This document shows, in pieces, positions 51,592 to 62,598 of a stretch of 64,000 nt of DNA. The stretch's first letter is position 1, and every line of letters begins with the position of its first letter. The DNA is taken from contig OZ199838.1 of NCBI GenBank assembly GCA_964304625.1, positions 2,666,001 to 2,730,000 on the forward strand, given 5' to 3'. Origin of the DNA: Kudoa neothunni (Eukaryota > Cnidaria). The notes under the pieces are model-generated. The model was not told the origin of the DNA. It searched no databases and worked only from the letters and a program-made list of their open reading frames with translations. The translations under genes and the position numbers were made by a program.

Positions 51592-53224
51592 ATGCAAATG
51601 ATATTTCCTAGTCAAATCGAGGGGTTTCTCAAACAAACAATAAACAAAAATATTGGTTCTTCATGTATTTTCATTCGTCCCAATGATGATGATTCCACAC
51701 ACCTTGTGAGCCACACCAGCTGTAATTATTTGAAGAAAAAATCCTACAGAAAATATATTTTTATCAGTATAGACTGTAATCCTCCCCACTTCATTTTTTG
51801 CTTGCGTTGATGATGCCAATAACTTTAATTATTACATAGGCGCAATGCATCGAAGTCATAGCACCATTATCCGTGAAATAGCTCGGACGATTTATCGCGA
51901 CGAAGAATATGCTCAATTCCAAAAGGTTGCTAATGTTCAATTAAAGTCTAATTATTCTGTTGTTCAGAAATTGTATAATACACAATTGGCATCGTTAAGT
52001 GATTATTTCAAAACAGGTTATTATTCTTTTAATTGTCTAATTCTTACTTTTTTTTGTAGTCGTAAAAAAAGTAATTATGGTTCTATTGAATATGGACAGA
52101 CTACTCATGCATGAAACAAACCAAACTCTAATCTACACATTGTTTGACGCTACACGATACAATTCAAATTTCATTTTCATTGGAGACACCATACGCCTAG
52201 TATAATCGAGAGACAATTGTTGGTGTGTATTGGATTGGCTTTAGAATGTGGTAGAAATGATGGAGAAAAGAGTAAAGTCACGTTTCTCACATCAAATCTA
52301 CAGGCTAAATTGCTCGATTGGGGTGGACCAATTTGTAAAATATTTAAAGTATTAACTAGATTGTGATGGAAATTTTTAAATTTCTAACAATCAAGAGAAA
52401 TCCTCTCCAACACTTTAAATAGCCAATACATTATTAAAGTAAAAATAACCTTAATTGCCATTTATTTGAATTATTTGAATTAATTGAATTAGTGCGTAGA
52501 TCAATTATCCAATTGTGTGGTTTTACAAGACACCAGCTACCGACAACTTAAAAACTTATCGGTTCATTACTTTATTTAATTGGTCCGTAGGTAATCCAAT
52601 TAAATGGCGATTATTAGATTTTAACTCATATATCATCGCATGGCATCGACAATAACAACCATTCTGAGTCAGAGTTTGGCAAAAAATTTCATCTTAATTG
52701 TATCCAATCGAATGATATTAAAATTATATCAGGTGATTAATACTCCTCTCAGGAGATTTGTTCAACTTCTAACATGGAATTGTGAATATGATAGGCTTAT
52801 CGAATTTTGAACTTGTAATTGTTCTACTTGCTGCCAAAATCTCAATTCAAAAATCTTCGTGTTCTTTCACCCCATTACAGCTTTATTCGGGTATTGTTCT
52901 TCAGTTATTAACAACTTTAATTACACCTATTATTCACATTATTCACATTGTTCAGATTTCAAAGAATTTATTGATCACACTAATTACCGCGTAATCGCTG
53001 TGGATTTATTTATTTTCAACAATGTATTATACTTCATGCTCAATTTCTCCTGTTAAATACTTATGTAGACAATTAAAGATTTATGTTGTTATGGGATCTT
53101 TATTTGTCCAATTAGCAAGAACCAACGATACCAATTATCATTAGACCCCCATGAGATTGTCGAACATGCAAAAAAAGCCGCACACCTACCACAAGATATT
53201 AAATCTATTGTGTATTGTGCGTGA
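51592..53224 (+). CDS. ORC4: Origin recognition complex subunit 4 with degenerate ATPase motifs
   Basis: AAA+ subunit of the replication-origin loader. Exons that join in phase: 51592-51805, 51840-52016, 52060-52199, 52245-52348; introns 34, 43 and 45 nt. Further C-terminal pieces lie at about 52590-52735, 52795-52890, 52959-53020 and 53125-53224, with junctions not fully solved. Family evidence: NQTLIYTLFDATRY (compare NQTLLYNLFD) and EMMEKRVKSRFSHQIYRL, nearly identical to the ORC4 arginine-finger region; LSNFELVIVLLAAKIS and YQLSLDPHEIVE in the C-terminal winged helix. The Walker A position reads CIFIRPNDDDSTHL, with no GKT, and Walker B reads VLLNMDRLL, with no DE. The start at 51592 is the first ATG in the open exon frame; homologues have about 40 more residues. 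Confidence 0.87.
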
Positions 53225-53698
53225 ACACAAATGATAGATTATGATGGATTGAAATCTTTTCGTCTTTTAATTTTAGATTTATTCGTATTTATTTATATGT
53301 TACGTAGTTATTTTATTTTATGCTGAGATAGTATTTTGCGGATCAACTTATTGAAGCAATTTATTATCATTATTATTATTATTATTTTATAACAGATAAC
53401 GTAGAATTTAAATTGAAAATAATAGGGAAAATTTTCGGGGTAAATTTTAATCCTAACCAGCAAGTAAGCTTGCGCAGTGGTGAAGTTTAATCCCTAGATA
53501 GGCTCGGATTTAATTTTTTAGAATCTGCTATATTTAAATATTTCGGGCTTCTAACGACGGAGCGCTGATATAATTTAATATAGTCAAAACTAGTGACTCC
53601 TGAATATTATTTCCCGTACAAATAGCCGCTTTCTTGAAAAATACGAGCTTATAAATAATAAAATAATTGGGAGGAAAACTGCACTATAAACCATTATA
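53225..53698. other. Intergenic, AT-rich
   Basis: ORC4 3' flank with a short TTA microsatellite near 53367-53386. Nothing else recognised. Confidence 0.5.
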
Positions 53699-55003
53699 CA
53701 GTAGGTAATCGATTTTACGTACTTTCTCTACTCCAACCTTAATTATCAAAATCTCTCGCTTTAACTTATTACATACATTATATCATTGTAAATCATTTAG
53801 ACACTAAGAGAAGTTTATTGTTTTTCCATTATTTAAAAATTTGCTCATGCGAGCCGATAAATCTTTCTATTCGCGATTTTGATATCATACCTATTTAAAC
53901 TTTGAAACCCCCTACAATAAGAGTGTCGAATTAATTTCCTCATGTAAAATGAATTTGGATTCATTATCAAGAAACATTCTGGATGAGGGATCAAGTAATA
54001 ATTTTTATGCCATAGTTTATAATTGATTAAAGATATTAGAGTCAAGAAATCCGATTTATTATAAACAATTAAATATGTAAATGAATTAGTAATGGGGTTC
54101 AGTTGAAAAATTATTACTTTTAGGATTCTTATGGTTAGGGGTCGCGCTTCAATTTAAAAATGATCAACTTTCTTGGGTAACCATTTATACATTCAAAACT
54201 ATTACCATTACTAGTAAAACAAATAGAGAGATATTGCTGTAAGATCTTCTAACGGCCTTTTTGAACAATTTATATAAAACTATACCATTCATTCAACAAA
54301 ACATTGTTAAATTATTTTAATATGTACAAATTTTCTAAAGTAAACTTTGATTTACGTCTGGAATCCAATTCATATCTAGAAAAGAAATCTAAAATGGTTG
54401 ATGAGTTAATTTTATGTGTACTTCTAGGAGTTGTTCAGATCGTCCTTTGATTTGCTGCCATCACAGGAATTAACAGTTTTTTAACTACTGTAAAAATTTA
54501 ACCATTCAATTTGAGTAACGTAGGAAAGCAAGAGTGATGATGAGACATTTAAAATATACCTTATTTGTTAAAATAATAATTTCAAAAATATTGTTTGCAA
54601 TTTATGTCGATATTTCTGTAACTCAGTTTTTAATCATGAAACTGAATTATATAACATCATTCTCGTATTTATCAAAAAATTCAAAAAGTTTATTACTATC
54701 TCTCAACAGGGGAATAACTTATTTTTCAAAGTCCAACTACAAAAGTATTTCGAGTAAAAACCACATTAATGAAAATGATAAACATCGAAATCCATTTCCA
54801 CCGGATTTTCTACAAGTTATATTAAAAATATAATTAAAAAAAGTTATAATTGTGAACTTTACCATATTACTTAAATACAAAATATTGTTAATTGGCGCTG
54901 AGCACGAACCAAAACGTAAGCTAGTCAGTCAGTCAGTCATTGACGCATTTTCAGTAAATTTTCTCTGGTCCAAAGGGGCTTACGGGAAATCGATTACCTA
55001 CTG
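53699..55003. mobile_element. Pogo-type non-autonomous element
   Basis: The left end CAGTAGGTAATCGATTT (53699) and right end AAATCGATTACCTACTG (55003) are perfect 17-bp inverted repeats flanked by TA on both sides (53697-53698, 55004-55005), as for pogo/Tc1-mariner elements. A GGTCCAAAGGGG motif lies just inside the right end. The 1.3-kb interior has no recognisable transposase (frame 54534-54833 is unassigned). Confidence 0.85.
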
Positions 55004-55115
55004 TATTAAAATGTTTTTATGGTAACTGCTATTTGGATATTTATCAATAAAACATTTCATCTGAGAATTAAAAATACATGAAAAATAAATTTTTAAATTT
55101 ATTTACACTTTTAAG

Positions 55116-55139
55116 ATATATATATATATATATATATAT
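55116..55139. repeat. (AT)n microsatellite
   Basis: About twelve AT units. It lies just upstream of a decayed pogo-type end (GGTAAGCAACCGATATTACGC, about 55201). Confidence 0.9.
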
Positions 55140-55390
55140 GCTCTTAATTAGGATATTTTTAATTACTGAAATAATTAAATTCGAGCTAAAACACTCTACG
55201 GTAAGCAACCGATATTACGCACTTTTATCGATACAATGTATTAAAAGTTTATATGAGGTAAAACGTTTTATAATATTTTTGTGATTGTAAAAAAATAAAA
55301 GTCTTAAAAATATTCTTGAATTACGCGGGAAGGTACCAGTCTGTTATATCACGTGACTACCAGATAATACGCAGTTTTTTCGACAAAGCG

Positions 55391-58284
55391 GGGTAGTTCG
55401 TGTACCCCAATGAATGTATTTGTTGAAATTTTCCTCTTAAAATTTTAAAGAACCATATTTGGCTTCGGGTAATCTTCCAACATAATTAATGCTTCGTATA
55501 TATTAGAAAACGTTTTTTATATCCTTTAAATTCAACGTAGATAAGGCATCTTTAAATTTGAAGTTATTTATTTTCGTGTTAATAATACCTGCCAATTCTT
55601 TTAAATAATATTGTTATTATAAAAAAAATGATAACAAATATCCAAAAATATTTTAGAATATAAATAAAAGGCGAATGAGCCCAATAACAGTCAGTCCTTA
55701 ATTGTCACCGACGGAGCCCGATGGATTATTGTATTAATATGAGATTATCCAGAAAGTCGCGCGAATCACGTTTTAATCATTCAGGCTTGTAAGTGTATGC
55801 CGATTTATGAAAAATATTGCAAAAACTTAATATTTCTATAGAAAAAATGTCATACGAAGATAATTCAGATGATCTCATCAGCGATTTTGTCGGTGAAGAA
55901 GCATATGTTGATAGTGACGTAGATTTTGAAGGACATTTATCAGATGAATCATTTTATGAGAATTGTGTGGAATATCCTGAGGACTGGGAGAATCAAAAAA
56001 TGAACGATAACGACAATGATGGGAACCCAATTGAAATATCGACGTCTAAATCGGGATTTCAGTGGGGGTGTGGTCTAAAATCCAAACACGCACCAATTTC
56101 CACAATTTTTTTAATGTTAATTCTGGCCCTATCGGTGACGCAAGCAATATCTCTGATATTTTGTCATTGTTCATGCTATTTTTTTTCTAATTTTGTATTA
56201 GAAAAAATATTATTCTATGCGAATAAGTTTCGGCAATCCATTGATCGCTATAACAGCATGAATGCAATAACAATGGAGGAATTGATGGCTTTTCTGGGTG
56301 TTTTGATTGCAGCTGGACGTGGTAATGGATCTAGAGTATCATTGAGAAACATTTGAGGAATGAATCCGTTATTTAAGCAAGCATTCTTCTCAGCCGCTAT
56401 TTCGAGAGATAGATTCAGTCTTATTTACCGAACCATTCGTTTCGATGACAGGTCAACAAGAGCGGCAAGGTTTTAGACTTCTCGAGATAAATTTGAACCA
56501 ATTCGTGAGATTTTTGAACAAATTAACGAAGCATTCAAAAAAAACTATCCGCCTGGTACGCATATAACGGTTGATGAGCGAATGGTAGGTTTCCGTGGCA
56601 GATGTCCCTTTCGAGTTTATATGAAAAATAAGCCTGTCCGGTTTGGCATAAAATTGTGGGTTGCCGCTGACGTTAATACGTCATATTTGATGAACGTTCA
56701 GCCATACACCGGAAAAATCGGAAACGTCAAAGAAAGTAAGCAAGGTGAAAGGATTGTCAAGGATCTCATGAGTCCGTTTTATGGTAGTGGACGAGGATTG
56801 ACCACCGAAAACATTTTCAACTCCGTTCCTTTGGCGTTATTTTGTTGGAGAGAAATATAACTTTGACTGGGACGCTAAGAAAAAATAACAGATATATTCC
56901 TGAAATCCTCCGAAACAACGCTAATCATAATGAACTCTCCTCAACTTTTTGTTTCTCTGACGACTTGACAATTGTGTCGTATGTTCCAAAGAAGAATCGT
57001 AATGTTTTTCTGTTATCCACGGAATATCACGATAGCTCGGTTGAACAATCAGAAAGAAGACGGCCTGAGATTATTGTTCATTACAATAAGACGAAGGGAG
57101 GTGTTGATAACGGTGACCGGATGACCCAACTCTATACCTGTTCGCGAACAACAAGAAGATGGCCTTTAAAAATGTTTATGGACCTGATTGACATGTCAGC
57201 GTTGAATGCTTACATAATTTGGGTGTCAAACAATCCAGATTGGCGATCAACTGATCGAAGTCGCAGGCAGTATTTTCTTCGTGAATTGGCGACCGAACTC
57301 ATCAAACCCAATGTTTTGCTTCGACAAATGTTAAACAATTCTTATCATGTACACCTCAAATCTGCATTCGATATATTTAATAACCACGTAGGAAATAATG
57401 AATTATCCACCTCGAACAACGAAATTTCAACGGGATCTCAATTCAAGATGTGTCCACTGCCCTAGAACTATTGACCAGAATTTTTTGCAGTGTATGCAAA
57501 AAACCTGTGTGTCTGTCACATCGAGTTAAAAAAAGTGTTGTGCAATGCTCACATTGCAATTTAAATCCCAATTGATAAATTATTATATCGTATAATACAA
57601 CATATTTTGTTACATTTAGAAATTGGTCGTATCTATGAACAATAATTAGTTTCTCGCAGCTTATACTATAAACACTACTTTAGGAATTTTGTTGAAAATT
57701 TACTTAGAAATAATAACATATAATGGCTGTTAACCTGCAAATTTATAATCAGTTTAGGTTTATTTTATTTTAAAAAATTTATTTTTGATATTAAAGTTAA
57801 TTTATGTCGGAATAATACAAATTTGAAGTTAGTTTATTAAGATTGATTGCTTCAAATCGCTTCCCGGCTAGTTTAATCCTCGGCATAATTGTAAGATTAA
57901 TGAATATCGTCGGGTAATCTCATCACGATGATGCCGTCGGCCGTTTCGTAAAAATGGTTAGAAACTCACTAAAAATTTGCGTTAAATTTTCTATAAATTT
58001 ATAGATGTCCATTTTATCACATAATCTATATTTCTGGAAAGTATAATGTTTTGCCGCGCCTTTTTTATGGAAATACCCATTATTGATCAATTATATTTTT
58101 CTTCTAAATGATTAAATTATTTTCACTTCCAAGGTCGTTTTATTCAAATTTATATGATTGTCGACTATCTGAAGTAATAAATTCTTATCAAATAAGCGCA
58201 GCAACATTGAGAATCTCTGGGGTAAGTGAACTACCCCCACCGGCACTCGCGTAAGTTTTTTGAGTTCCGGCTTCCGAGGGTTAA
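55391..58284 (+). mobile_element. piggyBac element B (decayed)
   Basis: The right terminus CCGAGGGTTAA ends at 58284. Related subterminal palindromes flank the transposase: GGGGTAGTTCGTGTACCCC at about 55391 and GGGGTAAGTGAACTACCCC at about 58219, each the near-complement of the other. The outer left end with TTAA is not recognisable, so the start given is the left palindrome. Confidence 0.75.
55817..57575 (+). pseudogene. piggyBac transposase B, pseudogene
   Basis: An acidic N-terminus (DVDFEGHLSDESFYE) is followed by the PGBD catalytic domain and a cysteine-rich C-terminus (about 57440-57570: CVHCPR then shifted CSVCKKPVC…QCSHC). Motif 1 TVDERMVGFRG (about 56570) and motif 3 GGVDNGDRM (about 57098) are kept. 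The motif 2 aspartate is replaced by glutamate, TTENIFNS (about 56800). Stops at about 56354-56356 and 56475, a frameshift near 56850 and another near 57480 disable it. It is only moderately similar to copy A, so they are separate families. Confidence 0.88.
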
Positions 58285-58747
58285 ATTGTTTTTATTAAAA
58301 AAGAGGGAATAATTTTAATTTTAACAATTGAAGTTTTGAATGAATAAAAAAATATTTTGAGTTATCTACCAAAAATGATCATTTCCATGAAAATAGAATA
58401 AATTTTATTTCAGGATGTTAGTTGCCAATTAAAGAATGATATAGATGCAAATAGATAAAGATTTCAGGATAAAAACATAAAGAAATAATATTGCGCTAAA
58501 AAATGAATAAGATATAAAATAGTATTTATACTTTTTTAGAACTGATTATTCACTAAGTTTATCCCAATGTAAAAGGATATAAATATTTAATCAATAAATA
58601 TGATTAAATCGAAAATTTCAAATTATTTTTCAGCCAAATAAATTTATGAATGTTTTTTTGTTATTCTATTTAAATAAAGGATGTAATATCCATGCTGAAA
58701 AGTAAAGAAAACACTAAGAATAAATGTGAACGCAATTATAATGCTTA

Positions 58748-59332
58748 CAGTAGGCGACCACTCGTCGTACTCCCCACAGGGGTTGAAAAATGTACGAAAA
58801 ATTGGTCAGTGACCAGTTTTTCGTATTTTGGGCACGTGTATATATATTTTATTATAAAATAAATATAACAACTCACATTATTAATAAAACTTGTATTATT
58901 TTTGTTTTAATAATTAATAATTCTTTAGATTTTTAAAATGCAGTCCAATCCCGAATCTACTAATAATTTTGTTTTTTTCTATTTTAGATACCATGCAAGG
59001 TTTAATAATGAATAATTCAAAATGGTTAACAATAGTAATTCATGCATTCTCTATGAGAAAAAATCAAAATACATGATTATTTAATACTCTTCTCGTATAT
59101 TTCTGTAATTACAAAAAATTGGTTAATTCGTAAACAAGTTTTCGGCAAAAATATACGAAAAACATGTACAAAACAATCTAAATTAATTTGAATTAAAAAA
59201 CTTTTCATTCATTTAATGCATTCTATTATAAAATAATATCATATATTTTTATAAACGAGTTAATGAAGCGTAAATCTTCTTTTTGTTAAAAGTAAGAACG
59301 AGTCCACAGTACGAAATACTGGTCACCCACTG
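58748..59332. mobile_element. Pogo-type MITE, 585 bp
   Basis: The left end CAGTAGGCGACCACTCG and right end (minus) CAGTGGGTGACCAGTA are inverted relatives, both followed inward by CGTACT. TA flanks both sides (58746-58747, 59333-59334). The ends are related to those of the element at 53699-55003. No coding capacity. Confidence 0.8.
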
Positions 59333-59375
59333 TATTATCGGTTGCAGCGTTTAATTTTAATACGCACTTTTTTTG

Positions 59376-59414
59376 ATGGTCCTAAGGGGATTTCGTATTA
59401 TCGCTTACCTACTG
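59376..59414. mobile_element. Solo pogo-type right end
   Basis: GGTCCTAAGGGG followed by TTACCTACTG and TA. It matches the right end of the element at 53699-55003 (GGTCCAAAGGGG…TTACCTACTG-TA). The partner left end may be the decayed copy near 55201 or may be lost. Confidence 0.6.
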
Positions 59415-60426
59415 TATTTAATAACTAGGAATTTTTTACAGACATCATAAGAATTAGAACTATATTATATTGGTTTTGGCCTGAGTATAATATAATTATA
59501 ATCTTAAAAAATGATGATATTATATATTAGAGTAACTTTTGTTTATAAACTATCAATTTATCGTGGTGGCTACTCTATTTATATGTATATGAAGTAAAAT
59601 ATGGACATACTAACGAGACTATTTAAATAAAAACTGAATTTGCATTTTCCTAACAAGTACTTTGCATCCTCGAAAATAAGCTCTAATCTATTAATGGATG
59701 AAAATAATTGTAGCGTTTCTCCAAGGATAATCTTATATTATTGTTTCGATTTAAAATTAAAATATGACAGGCGATTTTGTTGGGAAAACACTTTAGAATC
59801 CGTGGAAGATAAATAGGTTTTTTATTCTGTTTGGTTGAAAATACTTCGTAAATAATATTTTTATAATTATTAAGAATGGAATAATCAAGACCGGGTCAAG
59901 AAAAGAGAAAATTTTATTTAAATTGTGTAAAGAAACTTTAATTTATGAATTGACTTTATTTGATAATTTTTTTAATGTAATTATTTAATGTTATATTATG
60001 AGCTTGTAGTAAATTATCTGTATATTTAAAATTAAATTTTTTATAACTTTGAGGGATTATTCTTAATAACTGTTAATTTTTAATATTGATTAAAATCGAT
60101 ATTTATAGGCCATAGTAAGTATTCCATCATTTAGCATTTTATATTCATGGAAGGTTAAGACACAATAATACTCATAAAATCGAAATTATTAATCATATTA
60201 ATGTTTTTTTCTTATAGAATATTTAAAAGAGTCGTAATAAAATGGGTGCAATTCGAATCACAACTAGCTTCATTTATTTACTTGAATTAAGTAATATTCG
60301 CCTAATTTGACATGCTTGGTGGTCCCGATACAGATAACAGCTATGCGACCCAACCGAGTCACCTAGATACTAAAACAAATATCGAAAACACAACAGGTTG
60401 ATAAGTGCAATCGATATAGGTTGATT

Positions 60427-62598
60427 ATGTGGGACCAAATAAGAACATACTTGGTGGCCACAATTGCATTAGTTGGAATGATGGCGAACGGCTCGTTGTT
60501 GTATTTGATTTTGGTACGTTCAAAGACGAAAAGGCGGCTCACCTCATTTGTTATGAATTTGTGTTTGGTGCATTTAATAGAGTGTGTGTTATTGATTCCA
60601 TGTCACATTGCTCAAATTTGGACTCGATATTTAAGCAAATACAAATACGCGTGTAATTTTATTGGAGTTGTATGTAGTAGTTGTTTTATGTGCTCACAAT
60701 ATACTCTAATGCTGGGGATATGGGTGAGATATTTTTCTATTGTAAAACCGTACATCTATGAGAAATATGGCACCCAAAAATTGATTATTTTAAGTGTAGT
60801 AGGGTGTTGGTTTGTTTCTGTGTTGTTTTCGATGGCACCAGTGTTCGGTTGGGGACGATATGAAGCTGGTGATAATTTATGCATAGCTAATGTGACAACC
60901 AACAGAAGCTACCTAATATTCATTATAATTGCCGTCTATACCATACCAACCGGAACTATTTCGATGTGTTACATTTTGATATTCCACAAGCTAACATTGA
61001 ATATACTACACATGCCCTCAGCCAACTCAAGTACCCCTCAGCTTATTAACAGCCCAAACAATTCTCGTATCAAACAAATAAATCAATATTGCCTAAATGT
61101 TATATCCGTTTTGTTATTGGTATTTTGTCTTAAACTCCCAAAGAATATGAGTGTACCAACTAGTTCAAATTATCCTAGGATATGTGAGGCTACAAATTAT
61201 AATCTGTTTGTTTATATTTACAGCTATTTTTCTAGCGAGTGAACAAAGTGCGATGAAAAGTACCCTATTTGTCAAAGGTAATATAATTATTATTTTTTCA
61301 ATCGGCCATTCGTTCCGTACAACCAAAAAAATATGGAATATTTTAATTATTTCGCAATAATCGAACACTTGTAGGAGTAAGATCCACGCTGATCTTATTT
61401 TTGCTACTTTATTTTTTAATAAATAAGAAATAAAATATATTTCAATTTATTGAATTCTAAGTAATCGTTGCGTTCATTAAAATTTTCATTTAAATAAAAT
61501 TTCATCGAACCAACTTTTTTTATATCATGTTTTAAAGAAATACTTTAAAAATTGATTGTTTATCACAATTTAAAAACATAATAAAATTAAACTATTTAAT
61601 TTATTAAAATCTTATTTTATATAATTAAAAAAATACCTAAATTAACTAATTATTACTAGAATTTGTCGATATTTTTCTACTCAATACAAATTAATTTTTG
61701 ACAATTTTCCTTAAAATTTAAATCTCTTACTATATTAATTATAGAAATTCGACGTTTGCTTTAATAGAAATAAAAAAAATACATATTATTTCATTTAGTC
61801 AGTTAAATCAATTTAATACGTTAAATCTAAAGTTTTAATATATACACTTTGTAACCGACATTTGTCTTAATTGATTTATATATATTTTAATTTTATAAGA
61901 ACAATGTGATTATAACAAATTATTTATAAATTATTAATAAACCGGCAGCTGAGAAATTAAGCCTCTTATCTCTTGCTAAGAATCAATATTGAATCAAATA
62001 TTAATAAAATAATATAACCAAGTTTTTTTTAAATTATTACACTAATATCACCATATACCAGCAGAAATTTAATGTAAACGCGCGCCAAACATATTAATGC
62101 GTATGATGGAACTTCCCTCGAATTTATTAGTCAACAAGAAACGTTAAAATTGTGACTAGATGTTAATCTATATCGTTATTAGCCAGAAAAAGTTCCACCA
62201 ACACAAACATGGCTAATACTTCGAACGAAAGATGCAGTGAAATGGATGAAAATGGAGTAGATTATTCGTACGACAGATTTGAATGTAAACGCATTACATA
62301 TAGAAAAAGTGACGTAATAATGTGTGTTCCCACGGAAATAGTCTTATTAATGTATTAGATTACATACCTACGTGTTCTGTTGGTTATTACGATTAGTCAC
62401 ATTACTGCTTGGACGCCGTTGCTTCTTGCCGCTTTGCTGAAAAATTATTACACCAAATATATTGAGGAGGATGTATCGTTTCAATTAGTGGATTTTTCCT
62501 TCCTTATGGCTTTTCTAAATGCAGTCGCCACCCCAGCCATAACACTCACACTCAACCCCAACTACAATAAACACATTCGGCATTATTTCCACTGTTAA
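60427..62598 (+). CDS. Class A GPCR, orphan (GPCR 2), paralogue of GPCR 1
   Basis: Three exons: 60427-61066 (TM1-TM5), 62183-62313 (loop 3), 62359-62598 (TM6-TM7), about 336 residues. TM1 has the conserved N in MMANGSLLYLIL. The TM3 cysteine is in KYACNFIG, paired with one in DNLCIAN. DRY is replaced by WVRYFSIVKP with R kept. Loop 2 reads FGWGRYEAGDNLC. TM6 reads HITAWTPLLL and TM7 ATPAITLTLN where NPxxY is usual. Loop 3, TM6 (YLRVLLVI in both) and the TLNxxYNxHxR tail match GPCR 1. The first intron (1116 nt) has an inferred donor at 61067; the second is 45 nt. ATG 60427 is the first in frame. Ligand unknown; no opsin lysine. Confidence 0.83.
61067..62182 (+). other. First intron of GPCR 2
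   Basis: 1.1 kb of AT-rich sequence between the TM5 and loop-3 exons. The donor site is inferred. It contains no recognisable element; the frame at 61151-61360 is intron read-through. Confidence 0.5.

Larger units (their letters stand above)
58285..60426. other. Intergenic with pogo-type MITEs
   Basis: AT-rich. It holds the MITE at 58748-59332 and a further pogo-type right end at about 59376-59414 (GGTCCTAAGGGG…CGCTTACCTACTG-TA). The sequence at 60311-60397 reads MLGGPDTDNSYATQPSHLD… from an ATG but stops before GPCR 2 and does not splice to it in phase. Confidence 0.5.

Noticed and set aside
60311-60400. Frame MLGGPDTDNSYATQ… as N-terminal exon of GPCR 2
   Set aside because: Attractive as an extracellular N-terminus, but no phase-consistent splice to 60427 could be found.
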